Assembly: GCF_029382225.1 (NCBI RefSeq)
Contig: NZ_JARLTC010000033.1
Location: 86,990-150,989 of the forward strand
Reading direction: 5' to 3'
Length of the DNA stretch: 64,000 nucleotides
From: Spongiactinospora sp. TRM90649
GTDB taxonomy: Bacteria > Actinomycetota > Actinomycetes > Streptosporangiales > Streptosporangiaceae
Positions 52,732 through 61,028 of the stretch are shown here, piece after piece. Below the pieces are notes generated by a model. The model made no database searches. It was given only the letters and a program-made list of their open reading frames with translations, and had not been told where the DNA came from. How positions within the stretch are numbered: the first letter of the stretch is position 1; each line of letters opens with the position of its first letter. Made by a program: the position numbers and the translations under genes.

Positions 52732-53865
52732 CTAGGCGGCCACGACCGCCGCGATCTTGCTCACCGGTTCGGCGAGCGCGTTGATCACGTCGGAGAGGGC
52801 CTTCAGTTCGTCCTTGCTCAGCTCGTTGTGCGCCTTCCAGCCGTCGCCCGAGCGGTGTGCCTCAAGCGCGGTCTCGGCCGCGGCGAACTTCTGGTCCAGC
52901 GTGGTCACCAGTTCGGGGGAGCGCTCGGAAAGGACCGGGCGCAGCGACTGGACGGCGGCCTTGGATCCGGCCAGGTTGGCCGCGAAGTCCCACAGGTCGG
53001 TGTGGGAGTAGCGGTCCTCCTCACCGGTGATCTTGCCGGTGGCGACCTCGTCGAGGAGTTCCTTGGCGCCGTTGCCGAGCTGCAGCGGCGACAGCTTCTC
53101 GGCGTTGGCCTTCTGCACGATCAGCCGGATGTCGGCCATCAGCCGGTCGGCCGTCGGCCCGGAACCGCTGATGTCGCCCTCGTCCCACAGGTCCTTTTCC
53201 AGGCGGTGGAAGCCGGTGAACTCCATGCCCTCCTCCAGCACGTCCTCGCGCCCGTCGATCTTGGGGTCGAGGTCGCCGAAGATCTCCGCGACCGGTTCGA
53301 TGCGCTCCCAGTAGGTGCGCGCGACCGGGTAGAGCTCCTTGGCCTTCTTGGCGTCGCCCGCCTTGACGGCGTCCACGAACTCCTGGGTCTTGGTCAGCAG
53401 CGCGTCGGTCTGGCTGCGCACGTATCGCTGGTAGCCGGCCGCGGCGGCGGCCAGCGCGGCGTCGTCGGTGAGCGGCTTGTGCTCGCCGGTGACCTTGAGC
53501 GGGCCCCGGATGCCCCTGCCGACCATGCCCGGCTTGCACGCCGTCTCATAGGCGCCGGGCGGCAGTTCGACGACCAGCTCGCGGGTCAGGCCGGGCACGA
53601 TGTTCTCGATCTCGCCCATGACGCGGTCGCCGGGGGCGTAGACGTAGAACTCGGTCACCTTGGTGCCGCCGTTGGTGATGGCGAACGTGGAGGTGCCCGC
53701 GTTCACCTGGGCGACCGACACCTTGCACTCGGCGTCGGCGGCGGCCACGGTCACCTTGCCCGGAGCGGCGGCGGGGGCCTTGGCGGGCGTGCCGCCGTCG
53801 CCGTCGGCGCTGCAGGCGGTGAGCCCGGCGAGGACCAGCAGGCCGGCCAGGATTCGGGTGCGCAT
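52732..53865 (-). CDS. efeO: Iron-uptake lipoprotein EfeO
   Basis: A 377-residue EfeO protein. The lipoprotein signal is LAGLLVLAGLTACSADG with the lipobox LTAC. An N-terminal cupredoxin-like domain (AECKVSVAQVNAGTSTFAIT) precedes the M75 domain with the metal motif GFHRLEKDLWDEGD (HxxE). It binds iron periplasmically and passes it to EfeU. ATG 53865 has GGAGAG 6 bases upstream; ATG 53883 overlapping the efeU stop is an alternative that adds 6 residues. Confidence 0.93.
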   Translation of the reverse strand: MRTRILAGLLVLAGLTACSADGDGGTPAKAPAAAPGKVTVAAADAECKVSVAQVNAGTSTFAITNGGTKVTEFYVYAPGDRVMGEIENIVPGLTRELVVELPPGAYETACKPGMVGRGIRGPLKVTGEHKPLTDDAALAAAAAGYQRYVRSQTDALLTKTQEFVDAVKAGDAKKAKELYPVARTYWERIEPVAEIFGDLDPKIDGREDVLEEGMEFTGFHRLEKDLWDEGDISGSGPTADRLMADIRLIVQKANAEKLSPLQLGNGAKELLDEVATGKITGEEDRYSHTDLWDFAANLAGSKAAVQSLRPVLSERSPELVTTLDQKFAAAETALEAHRSGDGWKAHNELSKDELKALSDVINALAEPVSKIAAVVAA

Positions 53866-53879
53866 TGTTCTCTCCGGGA

Positions 53880-54704
53880 TCATGAAGCGGTCTGAGGGGC
53901 CGCCTTGGCGGTGGGCGGCCGGAGGAAGAGGAACAGGACGGGCACGACGTACAGGAGCCACGCCGTGACCTCCAGCACGCTGGGCTGGGCGGTGATGTTG
54001 AACATGCCGCTCAGCACCGCGGAGTACCAGGCGCCGGGGTCGAGGACGCCGCTGACGTCGAAGGCGTGGCTGGTCAGGCCGGGCAGCAGACCGGCCTCCT
54101 GCAGGTCGTGCACGCCGTACTTGAGGATGCCGCCCGCGACCAGGACGAGCAGCAGGCCGGTCCACATGAAGAACTTGGTGAGGTTGACCCGGATGGCGCT
54201 GGCGTACAGGCCCCAGCCGATCAGCACCGAGGTCAGCAGGCCGAGGCTGATGCCGATCAGCGGCTGGGCGGTCGTGGCCGCGCCCTGGGCGGAGGCGAAG
54301 AACAGCAGAGAGGTCTCCAGCCCCTCCCGCACGACCGACAGGAACGCCATGACCGCCACCGCGACCGAGCCCACCTGCATCGCCTGGCCGAGCCTGGCCT
54401 TGAGGTCGGCCGAGATCTTCCGGGCCGCGCCGCGCATCCAGAAGATCATCCAGGTCACGAAGATCGTGGCCGCGATGGACGCGACCGCCTCGAACAGCTC
54501 CTGGTGCTCGTACCGCAGGCGGGCGGCGGTGAAGGAGAGCAGTGCGGCGAAACCGACGGAGAGCGCCACTGCCGCCGCGACCCCGGCCCACACGACCGGC
54601 AGCCGGTCCCGGCGATCGCTCTTGACCAGGAACGCAATGAGTATCGACACCACGAGAGTGGCCTCAAGCCCCTCGCGGAGGCCGATGAGGTAGCTTGCGA
54701 ACAT
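53880..54704 (-). CDS. efeU: Iron permease EfeU
   Basis: A 274-residue permease of the FTR1/EfeU family with seven predicted membrane segments. It has both REGLE iron motifs, LIGLREGLEATLVVSILIAF near residue 10 and SVVREGLETSLLFFASAQ near residue 125. It is the first gene of efeUOB. Two IdeR/DmdR-like iron boxes lie 13-51 bases upstream of the start, so the operon should be on in iron limitation. Confidence 0.94.
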   Translation of the reverse strand: MFASYLIGLREGLEATLVVSILIAFLVKSDRRDRLPVVWAGVAAAVALSVGFAALLSFTAARLRYEHQELFEAVASIAATIFVTWMIFWMRGAARKISADLKARLGQAMQVGSVAVAVMAFLSVVREGLETSLLFFASAQGAATTAQPLIGISLGLLTSVLIGWGLYASAIRVNLTKFFMWTGLLLVLVAGGILKYGVHDLQEAGLLPGLTSHAFDVSGVLDPGAWYSAVLSGMFNITAQPSVLEVTAWLLYVVPVLFLFLRPPTAKAAPQTAS

Positions 54705-54716
54705 GTGAACGCTCCC

Positions 54717-54735
54717 GAAGGTGAGCCTTTCCTAA
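54717..54735 (-). promoter_or_regulatory. IdeR/DmdR-like iron box 1
   Basis: On the minus strand TTAGGAAAGGCTCACCTTC matches the DtxR/IdeR consensus TTAGGTTAGGCTAACCTAA at 14 of 19 positions, 13 bases before the efeU start. Confidence 0.72.
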
Positions 54736-54736
54736 T

Positions 54737-54755
54737 TCAGGCCAGGTTCACCTTA
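54737..54755. promoter_or_regulatory. IdeR/DmdR-like iron box 2
   Basis: TCAGGCCAGGTTCACCTTA matches the same consensus at 13 of 19 positions and directly abuts box 1, as in promoters that bind two IdeR dimers. Confidence 0.6.
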
Positions 54756-54825
54756 CGCCCGCCCCAACGTTCCGCCACAGGGGCGTCCCACTTCGCCCAC
54801 GCGCCGGTCGATCGGCGCCGGAGCA

Positions 54826-55290
54826 GGTCAGCCGTGGACGGCGGCAGCGTGGCACGTGACGCCAACGGGGCGTTGCGGCTCGGGCCCGGGCTGCTCGACC
54901 TGGGCAGTTCCGTCGAGGGCGGGCTGCAGCGCGCCGCCGTGCCGTACATGACGTGGCTGGCCGAGCGGCTCGACGCGACGGTGGCGATGAGCGTGGCGGA
55001 GGGCGGCGACGCGGTGTGCCTGATGTCGGTGGAGCCGCCGTCGAGCAGCCTGCACGTGGCGCTGCGCCCGGGGTTCCGGTAGCCGCTCGACCGCGGTTCC
55101 GACGGCCTGGCGCTGCTCGCCGCGCGTCCCCCGGTTCCTGGCGAGCGGCCGGAGGTGGCGCTGGCCAGGTCCCGGGGATTCGCGCTGAGCGCGGGCGAGA
55201 TGCAGAGTGGGGTGATCTCGATGTCGGCCCCCGTGGTCGCGCCGGACCGGGGAGTGGAGGCCGTCGTCACCCTTCCCGGCCTCGGTGATC
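54826..55290 (+). pseudogene. IclR family regulator, truncated, with a nonsense codon
   Basis: One frame reads ARDANGALRLGPGLLDLGSS, LQRAAVPYMTWLAERLDATV and DAVCLMSVEPPSSSLHVALR, the start of an IclR ligand domain, up to GFR and a TAG at 55081-55083. Directly after the stop the same frame goes on with PLDRGSDGLALLAARPPVPG and LARSRGFALSAGEMQSGVIS, the expected continuation. The HTH is missing upstream and the C-terminus is cut near 55280. A single base change created the stop. Confidence 0.72.
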
Positions 55291-55556
55291 TCCAGCATGG
55301 CGGCGCAGGCCGCCTCGCCGACCGCGGCACCGTACCTCGCGAGCGCCAGCTCCTCCTCGCTCTTGGTCAGCATGAGCACGGAGAAGTCGAAGGAGACATC
55401 GGTGAACCCGGCAGGCCGGCCGAGGCGCGTTCCCAGAGCGGGTGGGGGATGATCCCCTCGGGTTCCGCCGGGCCGTTGCCGGCCAGGCCCACCACGCCCA
55501 CGTTGCGGCAGCCTTGCAGGGCCTGCGGGATGAGCTCGCTGGAGCTGATTTCTCAC
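55262..55556 (-). pseudogene. M24 (Xaa-Pro peptidase-like) fragment
   Basis: The minus strand reads SSSELIPQALQGCRNVGVVG and EPEGIIPHPLWERA, then in another frame TDVSFDFSVLMLTKSEEELA and LARYGAAVGEAACAAMLEIT. The phrase KSEEELALARYGAAVGEAAC is the linker into the catalytic domain of Xaa-Pro aminopeptidase-like M24 proteins. The metal-binding catalytic domain is absent. Confidence 0.6.
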
Positions 55557-55764
55557 GCGAAAGGGACATTGCCGGGCCGGTGCGGTAGCCGTACCGTCAC
55601 GCTTGGCAGCGAACTCGGCGCGCACCGCGCCGCCACCGGCACCACCCGGCCGTGACCGGTTCAGGCTACGCCAACGGTTCCATCTGCCCTGGTCAGCGGC
55701 CCTGCCCCCGTCCACCCTTACGACGACCCGGCCTCGAAGACCCGCCTTTCCCCAGGAGGAGATC

Positions 55765-56070
55765 GTGACCGAGCCCACCAGTCCCGCCAGCCCCGCCGGC
55801 TCCCGCGGCGAGCCCATCACCCTCGATCCCACCGGCCGGCGCTTGTACGCCCAGCTCGACGAACTCCGCGCGACCGGCCCGGCCGTCCGCGTCCTGCTGC
55901 CCGACGCCATCGGGCGGGGGGACGTTGAAGATCGAGCCTCCGGCGCCACCCAGTCCCTGCTGCGGCAGCGGCACATCCTCACCGAGGCCGGCCTCCTCGT
56001 GCGGACCGAAGGCGTCGCCGAAGGGTTCCGCCCGGCCGAGGCGAGACGCCGGGCTCAGGGGCGGTGGTAG
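55765..56070 (+). pseudogene. P450 N-terminus fused to a short unknown C-terminus
   Basis: A 101-residue frame with GTG start and AGGAGG Shine-Dalgarno. Residues 15-50, GEPITLDPTGRRLYAQLDEL and RATGPAVRVLLPD, are the usual opening of an actinomycete CYP107-type P450. From about residue 52 the sequence (TQSLLRQRHILTEAGLLVRT) instead resembles the end of a small winged-helix regulator and stops. It is a head-to-tail fusion of two different genes. The start signals look functional. Confidence 0.55.
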
Positions 56071-56666
56071 CACAGGGCGACGGCGCTCGTCTCGGGGATG
56101 GTGGTGGCGTGGGAAAGCCGCCACTTCGACGCCAGGCCGTCGGGCAGCAGGCGCACTCCGCCGCCCAGGGTCGCCGGGACCACGGTCATATGGAGCTCGT
56201 CGATCAGGTCGGCCTTGAGCAGTGCCTTGATGATGCTGGCGCTGTTGATGACGAGGATGTCGCGGCCCGGCGCGGCCTTGAGGGAACGTACCTCGGCCTC
56301 GAGGTCGCGGGAGACTCGGGCGTTGGTCCATTCGGTCTTGTCCAGGTCGGGTTGCTGCAGGGTCGTGGAGATGACCACCTTCTCGACCGTGGCGAGCCAG
56401 TTGCCCAGATCGCGGGTCCGAGCCGAACTGCTCGGGTCGCTGGTCAGGCCGGGCCAGACGGAAGTGAAGCCCTCCCAGTTGACGCGGCCGACGACCGCCG
56501 TGCTCACCCCGCGCCAGATCCCCTCGTACATGATCTCGCTCTGCTCGCTGCTGATGTGGGCCATGGCCCAGCTCATGTCGTCCTCGGGGCCTGTGCTGGT
56601 GTATCCGTCCATCGAGACGACGGCGTCGGCGATGACCTTGCGCTGCTGGTCGGTGTTCTCAGCCAT
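56055..56666 (-). CDS. Dihydrofolate reductase family protein (RibD C-terminal domain)
   Basis: A 203-residue DHFR/RibD-C protein starting MAENTDQQRKVIADAVVSMD with VSMDGYTSTGPEDDMSW as the family opening. It has VGRVNWEGFTSVWPGLTSDP, VEKVVISTTLQQPDLDKTEW and VVPATLGGGVRLLPDGL. The substrate is unknown. It is divergent from TetR at 56774 with a palindrome between, and its end overlaps the convergent fusion ORF by 16 bases. Confidence 0.88.
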   Translation of the reverse strand: MAENTDQQRKVIADAVVSMDGYTSTGPEDDMSWAMAHISSEQSEIMYEGIWRGVSTAVVGRVNWEGFTSVWPGLTSDPSSSARTRDLGNWLATVEKVVISTTLQQPDLDKTEWTNARVSRDLEAEVRSLKAAPGRDILVINSASIIKALLKADLIDELHMTVVPATLGGGVRLLPDGLASKWRLSHATTIPETSAVALCYHRP

Positions 56667-56717
56667 GATGGCCCCCTTGTAGCTGATGACGATCCACGAA
56701 ACAGTATCCGGCGGACG

Positions 56718-56736
56718 CTGTGTATGCTAGACACAG
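56718..56736. promoter_or_regulatory. Probable TetR operator and promoter
   Basis: CTGTGT-ATGCTAG-ACACAG, perfect 6-bp arms between the divergent starts at 56666 and 56774. It overlaps a -10-like TATGCT. Confidence 0.6.
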
Positions 56737-56773
56737 ATTCAGGCCGGCGGCAAGGCATTCCTGGAGGATCGAT

Positions 56774-57475
56774 TTGGACAGCACCGTTGAGCTGCTTTGG
56801 GGGGTGCGACCAGCGCCGAACCGGGGACCCAAGCCTGCGTTCACCATCCAAGACATCGCCAGGGCCGCGATGGACCTCGCCGACGCCGAAGGACTGGCCG
56901 CGCTGTCCATGCAGCGGGTCGCCGGCGAACTCGGCTTCACCAAGATGGCGCTGTACCGTTACGTCAGCGGGAAGGCCGAACTCATCGCCGTCATGATCGA
57001 GGAAGCCGTGGGCCAGCCGCTCGATCTGAGCGCGGTCCCAGGCGGCTGGCGCGGCAAGCTCCAACAGTGGGCCCAGCAGCTGTGGGCGACCTGGGACCGC
57101 CACCCGTGGCTGCCCGGCGCCACCATCGGCGAGCGGGTCATGGGCCCCAAAGAGATCGGCTGGACAGAAATCGCGGTCGCCGCCCTCGCCGGGACCGGCC
57201 TGGACGGCAGCGAGCAGATGGACGCGATCCTCCTGCTCAGTGGCCACGTCCGCAACACCCGATCATCCGCATCGGCCGGAACCCAGCCATGGACCACACA
57301 GCGGCAGCTCACGCCCGACCTCAGCACCCTGCCCGACCACGCCGCCGACCGCTTTCCCGCGCTGACCGCCGCCATCGCATCCGCCGGGGAACAGACCCCG
57401 GACCAGAGCCGCGAGTTCGGCCTCCAACGCCTCCTCGACGGCCTAGAAGTCCTCATCAACCAACGCACACGCTGA
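56774..57475 (+). CDS. TetR family regulator
   Basis: A 233-residue TetR protein of the TetR_C_1-like group. It starts at TTG (LDSTVELLWGVRPAPNRGPK) behind a GGAGGA, which fits the common opening of this group; the longer frame upstream runs into the operator. HTH: FTIQDIARAAMDLADAEGLA and LSMQRVAGELGFTKMALYRY. The C-terminal pocket is long (about 150 residues), as in TetR proteins sensing tetracycline-like drugs. The probable target is the divergent DHFR-like gene. Confidence 0.9.
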   Translation: MDSTVELLWGVRPAPNRGPKPAFTIQDIARAAMDLADAEGLAALSMQRVAGELGFTKMALYRYVSGKAELIAVMIEEAVGQPLDLSAVPGGWRGKLQQWAQQLWATWDRHPWLPGATIGERVMGPKEIGWTEIAVAALAGTGLDGSEQMDAILLLSGHVRNTRSSASAGTQPWTTQRQLTPDLSTLPDHAADRFPALTAAIASAGEQTPDQSREFGLQRLLDGLEVLINQRTR

Positions 57476-57518
57476 CCGACCAAACCGCCCGATCATCGCC
57501 GGGAATTCGCGCTGCCGC

Positions 57519-57800
57519 TCAGCGCCCAGGGCATACACATACGGCCTGGCGGGTAAGGGGAGCCGTGCCGGCGATCAGCAGGACCGGGCGTGGCGGCTCG
57601 GCGCCGATGGCCTCCAGGAGGACCCGTAGTTCCCCGGCCTCCGTGGCGACCGATGCGGTCTTCCCGGTGGCCAGGTCGGTGAGCGTCGGCCGCAGCGGTC
57701 TCATGGTCTCCATCGGGAACCCGGGTGTGGAGAGGTCCACGGTTCCCGATCGGCCCAGACTTCTACGTCGTTCATTGGGAGGGACGGCCTTAAGGAGCAT
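57519..57800 (-). CDS. Hypothetical protein, uncertain
   Basis: A 93-residue frame starting MLLKAVPPNERRRSLGRSGT and containing LRVLLEAIGAEPPRPVLLIA. I do not recognise it; the last phrase faintly resembles the first strand of a Rossmann-like (SLOG) domain, which is too weak for a call. Its first codons form one arm of the inverted repeat at 57791-57837. It may be a fragment; the rest of the gap 57476-57869 is AT-rich and non-coding. Confidence 0.35.
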   Translation of the reverse strand: MLLKAVPPNERRRSLGRSGTVDLSTPGFPMETMRPLRPTLTDLATGKTASVATEAGELRVLLEAIGAEPPRPVLLIAGTAPLTRQAVCVCPGR

Positions 57801-57837
57801 AAAATTCAGAATGATAAGGCTTTCTTCATGCTCCTTA
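57791..57837. repeat. Inverted repeat with 10-bp arms around an AT-rich spacer
   Basis: TAAGGAGCAT (57791-57800) and its exact complement (57828-57837) flank 27 AT-rich bases. Each arm, read outward, gives ATGCTCCTTA. It may be an operator pair or the scar of a small element. Confidence 0.7.
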
Positions 57838-57869
57838 GCGAAATACCTAGGTGACCGAAACCGATCGGT

Positions 57870-58805
57870 TCAGGAGTAGCGGGTGGTGAGCTCGCCGCCG
57901 ATGCGGGCCAGTTCGCCGCGCACCGATGCCGGTTCGAGGACCTCGATCATCGCTCCCCAGCCGGCCAGGTGGCGGGCGATGTCCAGGGGTGTGGGGGCGC
58001 CGAGCCGTACGCGGGCGCGGCCGTCGCTCTCGCCGTCGTCGTGGCAGTGGCGGCCGAACTGGTCGCGCAGCACGCGCACGAACCTGGCCTCGACCAGGAC
58101 GGTGGCCCAGGTGCGTGAGCGCCGCCGTTCCATCTCGGTCACCACCTCCTGCCAGGCGGCGGCGAGGGCGAAGTCGTCGGGGCGTTCGGCGGGTTCGCCG
58201 GTGGTCTCGGCGGCGATGATCCGGTCGAGGCGGAAGGTGCGCCGCCCGGCGTCGGTGCCGGCGAGCAGGTACCAGATGTCGTCCTTGTCGACCAGGCCCC
58301 AGGGGTCGACGAGGCGTTCGCTGCGGCGGTCGCGCCCGGCATAGGTGAGGCGGACCTTGCGCCGCCTGATCACCGCGTCCTGCAGCAGGGCGACCGGTTC
58401 GGGCCTGTCGCGGTCGCGTTCCCCCCAGCGGGCGGGATCGATGACGGTGGCCTCGGCGGCGGCCTGCGCGTCGGCGCGGAAGGTCGTCGGCAGCGCCCGC
58501 ACGAGTTTGCGCAGCGCGGCCTTAGCCTCCTCCGACAGCGCCGCCGCCGGGCCGACGAGCAGGAACAGGGCCTGCGCCTCGGCGGCGGACAGGCCGCTGA
58601 GGTCGGTTCGGGCGCCGCCGACCAGGGACCATCCGCCGCCTCTCCCGGGCTGCGGGTAGACCGGGATGCCCGCAGCCGACAACGCCTCCAGGTCGCGGCG
58701 GGCGGTGGCGACGGACACCTCCAGTTCGGTGGCCAGTTCGGTGGCGGTCACCCGGCCACGGGTCTGCATCAGCAGCAGGACGGCGACGAGACGGTCAGCG
58801 CGCAT
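57870..58805 (-). CDS. WYL-domain transcriptional regulator
   Basis: A 311-residue WYL regulator starting MRADRLVAVLLLMQTRGRVT. The winged helix has LEVSVATARRDLEALSAAGI and the WYL domain PWGLVDKDDIWYLLAGTDAG near residue 175, followed by a WCX-type C-terminus. It is divergent from the VOC gene at 58896 with a perfect 10-bp-arm palindrome between them. It is a paralogue of the regulator at 10952, but the two palindromes differ in sequence and spacing, so the two regulators should not cross-bind. Confidence 0.92.
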   Translation of the reverse strand: MRADRLVAVLLLMQTRGRVTATELATELEVSVATARRDLEALSAAGIPVYPQPGRGGGWSLVGGARTDLSGLSAAEAQALFLLVGPAAALSEEAKAALRKLVRALPTTFRADAQAAAEATVIDPARWGERDRDRPEPVALLQDAVIRRRKVRLTYAGRDRRSERLVDPWGLVDKDDIWYLLAGTDAGRRTFRLDRIIAAETTGEPAERPDDFALAAAWQEVVTEMERRRSRTWATVLVEARFVRVLRDQFGRHCHDDGESDGRARVRLGAPTPLDIARHLAGWGAMIEVLEPASVRGELARIGGELTTRYS

Positions 58806-58823
58806 GGTTCAAGACTGCCGGAA

Positions 58824-58848
58824 AAAGTGCTCAATTGGTGAGCACTTT
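58824..58848. promoter_or_regulatory. 25-bp palindrome, probable WYL regulator operator
   Basis: AAAGTGCTCA and TGAGCACTTT are perfect 10-bp arms around ATTGG, 18 bases before the WYL start and 47 bases before the VOC start. Confidence 0.7.
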
Positions 58849-58895
58849 GGGGCGAAGAATCAAAGGGTCACCCACCGAGGGAAGGAACACCCAAG

Positions 58896-59312
58896 ATGTT
58901 GCGCGGACTCACCACCGTCACCTTCGTCGCCGAGGACCTGGCCGCCGCCCGCGACTGGTACGCCGAAGTGCTCGGCGTCGAGCCCTACTTCGCCCGCTCG
59001 GTCGAGGACCGCCCGGCCTACATCGAGTTCCGGGTCGGGGACTACCAGCACGAGCTGGGCCTCATCGACGCCCGGTTCGTGCCGGGCGGCCGGTCGGCCG
59101 AGCCGCGCGGCGAGATCGCCTACTGGCACGTGGACGACGTCCACGCGGCCTTCCGGCGGCTGGTCGAGCTGGGCGCGACCGTGCACGCCGAGCCGGTGGA
59201 GCGCGGGCCGGGGTTCGTCACCGCGTCGGTGACCGACCCGTTCGGCAACGTTCTCGGGGTCATGTACAACCAGCACTACCTGGACGTCCTCGCCGACCGG
59301 ACGGGGCGCTGA
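58896..59312 (+). CDS. VOC family protein
   Basis: A 138-residue VOC protein: GLTTVTFVAEDLAAARDWYA, then DRPAYIEFRVGDYQHELGLI and TASVTDPFGNVLGVMYNQHY, with E and H at the usual metal positions. The start has AGGAAGGAAC upstream. It is the first gene of a two-gene operon with the YdeI-like gene (one base between stop and start) and is the likely WYL target. Confidence 0.88.
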   Translation: MLRGLTTVTFVAEDLAAARDWYAEVLGVEPYFARSVEDRPAYIEFRVGDYQHELGLIDARFVPGGRSAEPRGEIAYWHVDDVHAAFRRLVELGATVHAEPVERGPGFVTASVTDPFGNVLGVMYNQHYLDVLADRTGR

Positions 59313-59313
59313 G

Positions 59314-59901
59314 ATGAACCTGGTACACGCGGGCACGCCCGCCGAGTGGCGGGCGTGGCTGGCCGCCAACCACGCCGCCGGGCAGGAGGCGTGGCTGGTC
59401 ATCCACCACAGGGACAGCTCCACCCCGGGCATGGGCTACGCCGAGGCGATCGAGCACGCGCTGTGCTACGGCTGGATCGACAGCCACGCCCGCAAGCACG
59501 ACGAGCACAGCTCCCGGCTCCGGTTCACCCCGCGCGATCCGCGCGGCACGTGGAGCGCGGTGAACCGGCGGCGGGCCGCGCGGATGACGGAGCTGGGGCT
59601 GATGACCGAGGCCGGGCGGGCCATGGTCGAACTGGCCAAGCGCCGGGGGACCTGGGAGGTCGTGCCCGACGCGGAGAGCCTGGCCGTACCGGCCGACCTG
59701 CGCGAACGGCTCGGCGCGGACGAGGCGGCGCGCGTCAACTTCGACGGCTTCCCGCCGTCCTCCCGCCGCCTGATCCTGACGTGGATCGCGTCGGCGAAAC
59801 GGCCGGAGACCCGGCTGCGCCGGATCGAGCGGACCGTGGCGCTGGCCGCGCGCGACATCCGGGCCGCCCATCCGGGGGTGCGGATGGGCGACGCCCCCTG
59901 A
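59314..59901 (+). CDS. YdeI/OmpD-associated family protein
   Basis: A 195-residue protein with the YdeI family phrases TPAEWRAWLAANHAAGQEAW, YAEAIEHALCYGWIDSHARK, RFTPRDPRGTWSAVNRRRA and, at the end, RLILTWIASAKRPETRLRRI. The family is linked to peptide-antibiotic and stress resistance in other bacteria, but its biochemical role is unknown. It is coupled to the VOC gene. The convergent Ppx/GppA gene ends 4 bases away. Confidence 0.88.
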   Translation: MNLVHAGTPAEWRAWLAANHAAGQEAWLVIHHRDSSTPGMGYAEAIEHALCYGWIDSHARKHDEHSSRLRFTPRDPRGTWSAVNRRRAARMTELGLMTEAGRAMVELAKRRGTWEVVPDAESLAVPADLRERLGADEAARVNFDGFPPSSRRLILTWIASAKRPETRLRRIERTVALAARDIRAAHPGVRMGDAP

Positions 59902-59905
59902 TGGG

Positions 59906-60865
59906 TCAGGGGGCGGGCCGGGCCCGGGCGTCGAGGGTCTCCAGGAGCAGGCCCTCGCGGGTGGACCAGGGGCAGATCTCCACGCGGGGGACGCCGCAGG
60001 CGCGCATCAGCGACTCGGCGACCAGGGCGCCGGCCAGTGACTGCTCGGCGCGGTGGCGGCTGATGCCGGGCAGGTCGCCCCGGCGGGGAACGTCGGTGGC
60101 GGCCAGGACGGCCAGCGAGCCGCGCACCCCGGCGAGGTCGAGGCCGTCTTTCGCGGCGCCGGGCGGACCGGCGGCGGCGGCCAGGACGGCGAGCTGGCCG
60201 AAGGTCTTGGAGCAGGCCAGCACCTGCCCGCCGGGGGCGGCGGCGGGCAGGCCGGGCGCGCGGGCCAGGACCCGCCGCAGATGCCGCGCCACCTCCCGCA
60301 GGTACGGCAGGCCGGGCGCGATGCCGCCGGGCAGCCAGCGCCGGGTGACCGCCCGCGCGCCGAGCGGCAGTGAGAGCAGCACGTCGGGCCGTTCGCCGTG
60401 GCCGCAGGCGATCTCCACGGTGCCGCCGCCGATGTCCAGCACCAGCAGCCCGCCGCCGGTGTCGCCGATCCAGCGGCGGGCGGCGACGTAGGCGAGCCGG
60501 GCCTCCTCCAGGCCGGGCAGCACCCGCAGCCGGGTGCCGGTGACCTCGGCGACCCGGCCGATGACCTCCTCGCGGTTGGGGGCGTCGCGGATGACGGAGG
60601 TGGCGAAGGGGAACACCTCGGGCCATTCGGCGGGGTGGGCGGCGCGGGCGGAGGCCACCGCCCGCTGGACGCTGCGCACGCCGTGGTCGTCGAGCCGCCC
60701 GTCGGGGGTGAGCATGTCGTGCAGCCGCAGCCGCGCCTTGTGCGTGGCGATGGTCTTCCAGGCGGTCCGCCGGGGCGGGTCGGCCGGGTGGCGGGGCCGT
60801 CTTCCCCTGACCACGGTGAGCGTGGCGCTGTGGCATCCGACGTCGAGCACACCCGCCCGGTGCAT
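59906..60865 (-). CDS. Ppx/GppA family phosphatase
   Basis: A 319-residue protein of the exopolyphosphatase/pppGpp phosphatase family (actin-like ATPase fold). The opening MHRAGVLDVGCHSATLTVVR is the phosphate-1 loop, with VFPFATSVIRDAPNREEVIG and LLVLDIGGGTVEIACGHGER as further loops and the late PRVEICPWSTREGLLLETLD. This group includes actinobacterial Ppx1/Ppx2 and acts on short polyphosphate or guanosine alarmones. ATG 60865 is chosen; the open frame extending upstream has no family similarity. Confidence 0.88.
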   Translation of the reverse strand: MHRAGVLDVGCHSATLTVVRGRRPRHPADPPRRTAWKTIATHKARLRLHDMLTPDGRLDDHGVRSVQRAVASARAAHPAEWPEVFPFATSVIRDAPNREEVIGRVAEVTGTRLRVLPGLEEARLAYVAARRWIGDTGGGLLVLDIGGGTVEIACGHGERPDVLLSLPLGARAVTRRWLPGGIAPGLPYLREVARHLRRVLARAPGLPAAAPGGQVLACSKTFGQLAVLAAAAGPPGAAKDGLDLAGVRGSLAVLAATDVPRRGDLPGISRHRAEQSLAGALVAESLMRACGVPRVEICPWSTREGLLLETLDARARPAP

Positions 60866-61028
60866 GGGCACCCCCTTCGCCTTCGCCACGGGGACCACTT
60901 CCCGGTTATCCGCCCCCGCGACCCCCCTGAATGCGAAGAGTAGCAACGCGGCCACATAGTGTGGCCGGTATCGCGGCGCGGGAAAACGGCGTGCGCGGCG
61001 CGGGGCGCGCGAAGTAACGTCGGCGCCT

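Noticed and set aside
52732..54591. A 619-codon frame joining efeO with upstream sequence
   Set aside because: The upstream part lies out of frame over efeU; EfeO has its own lipoprotein signal and Shine-Dalgarno at 53865.
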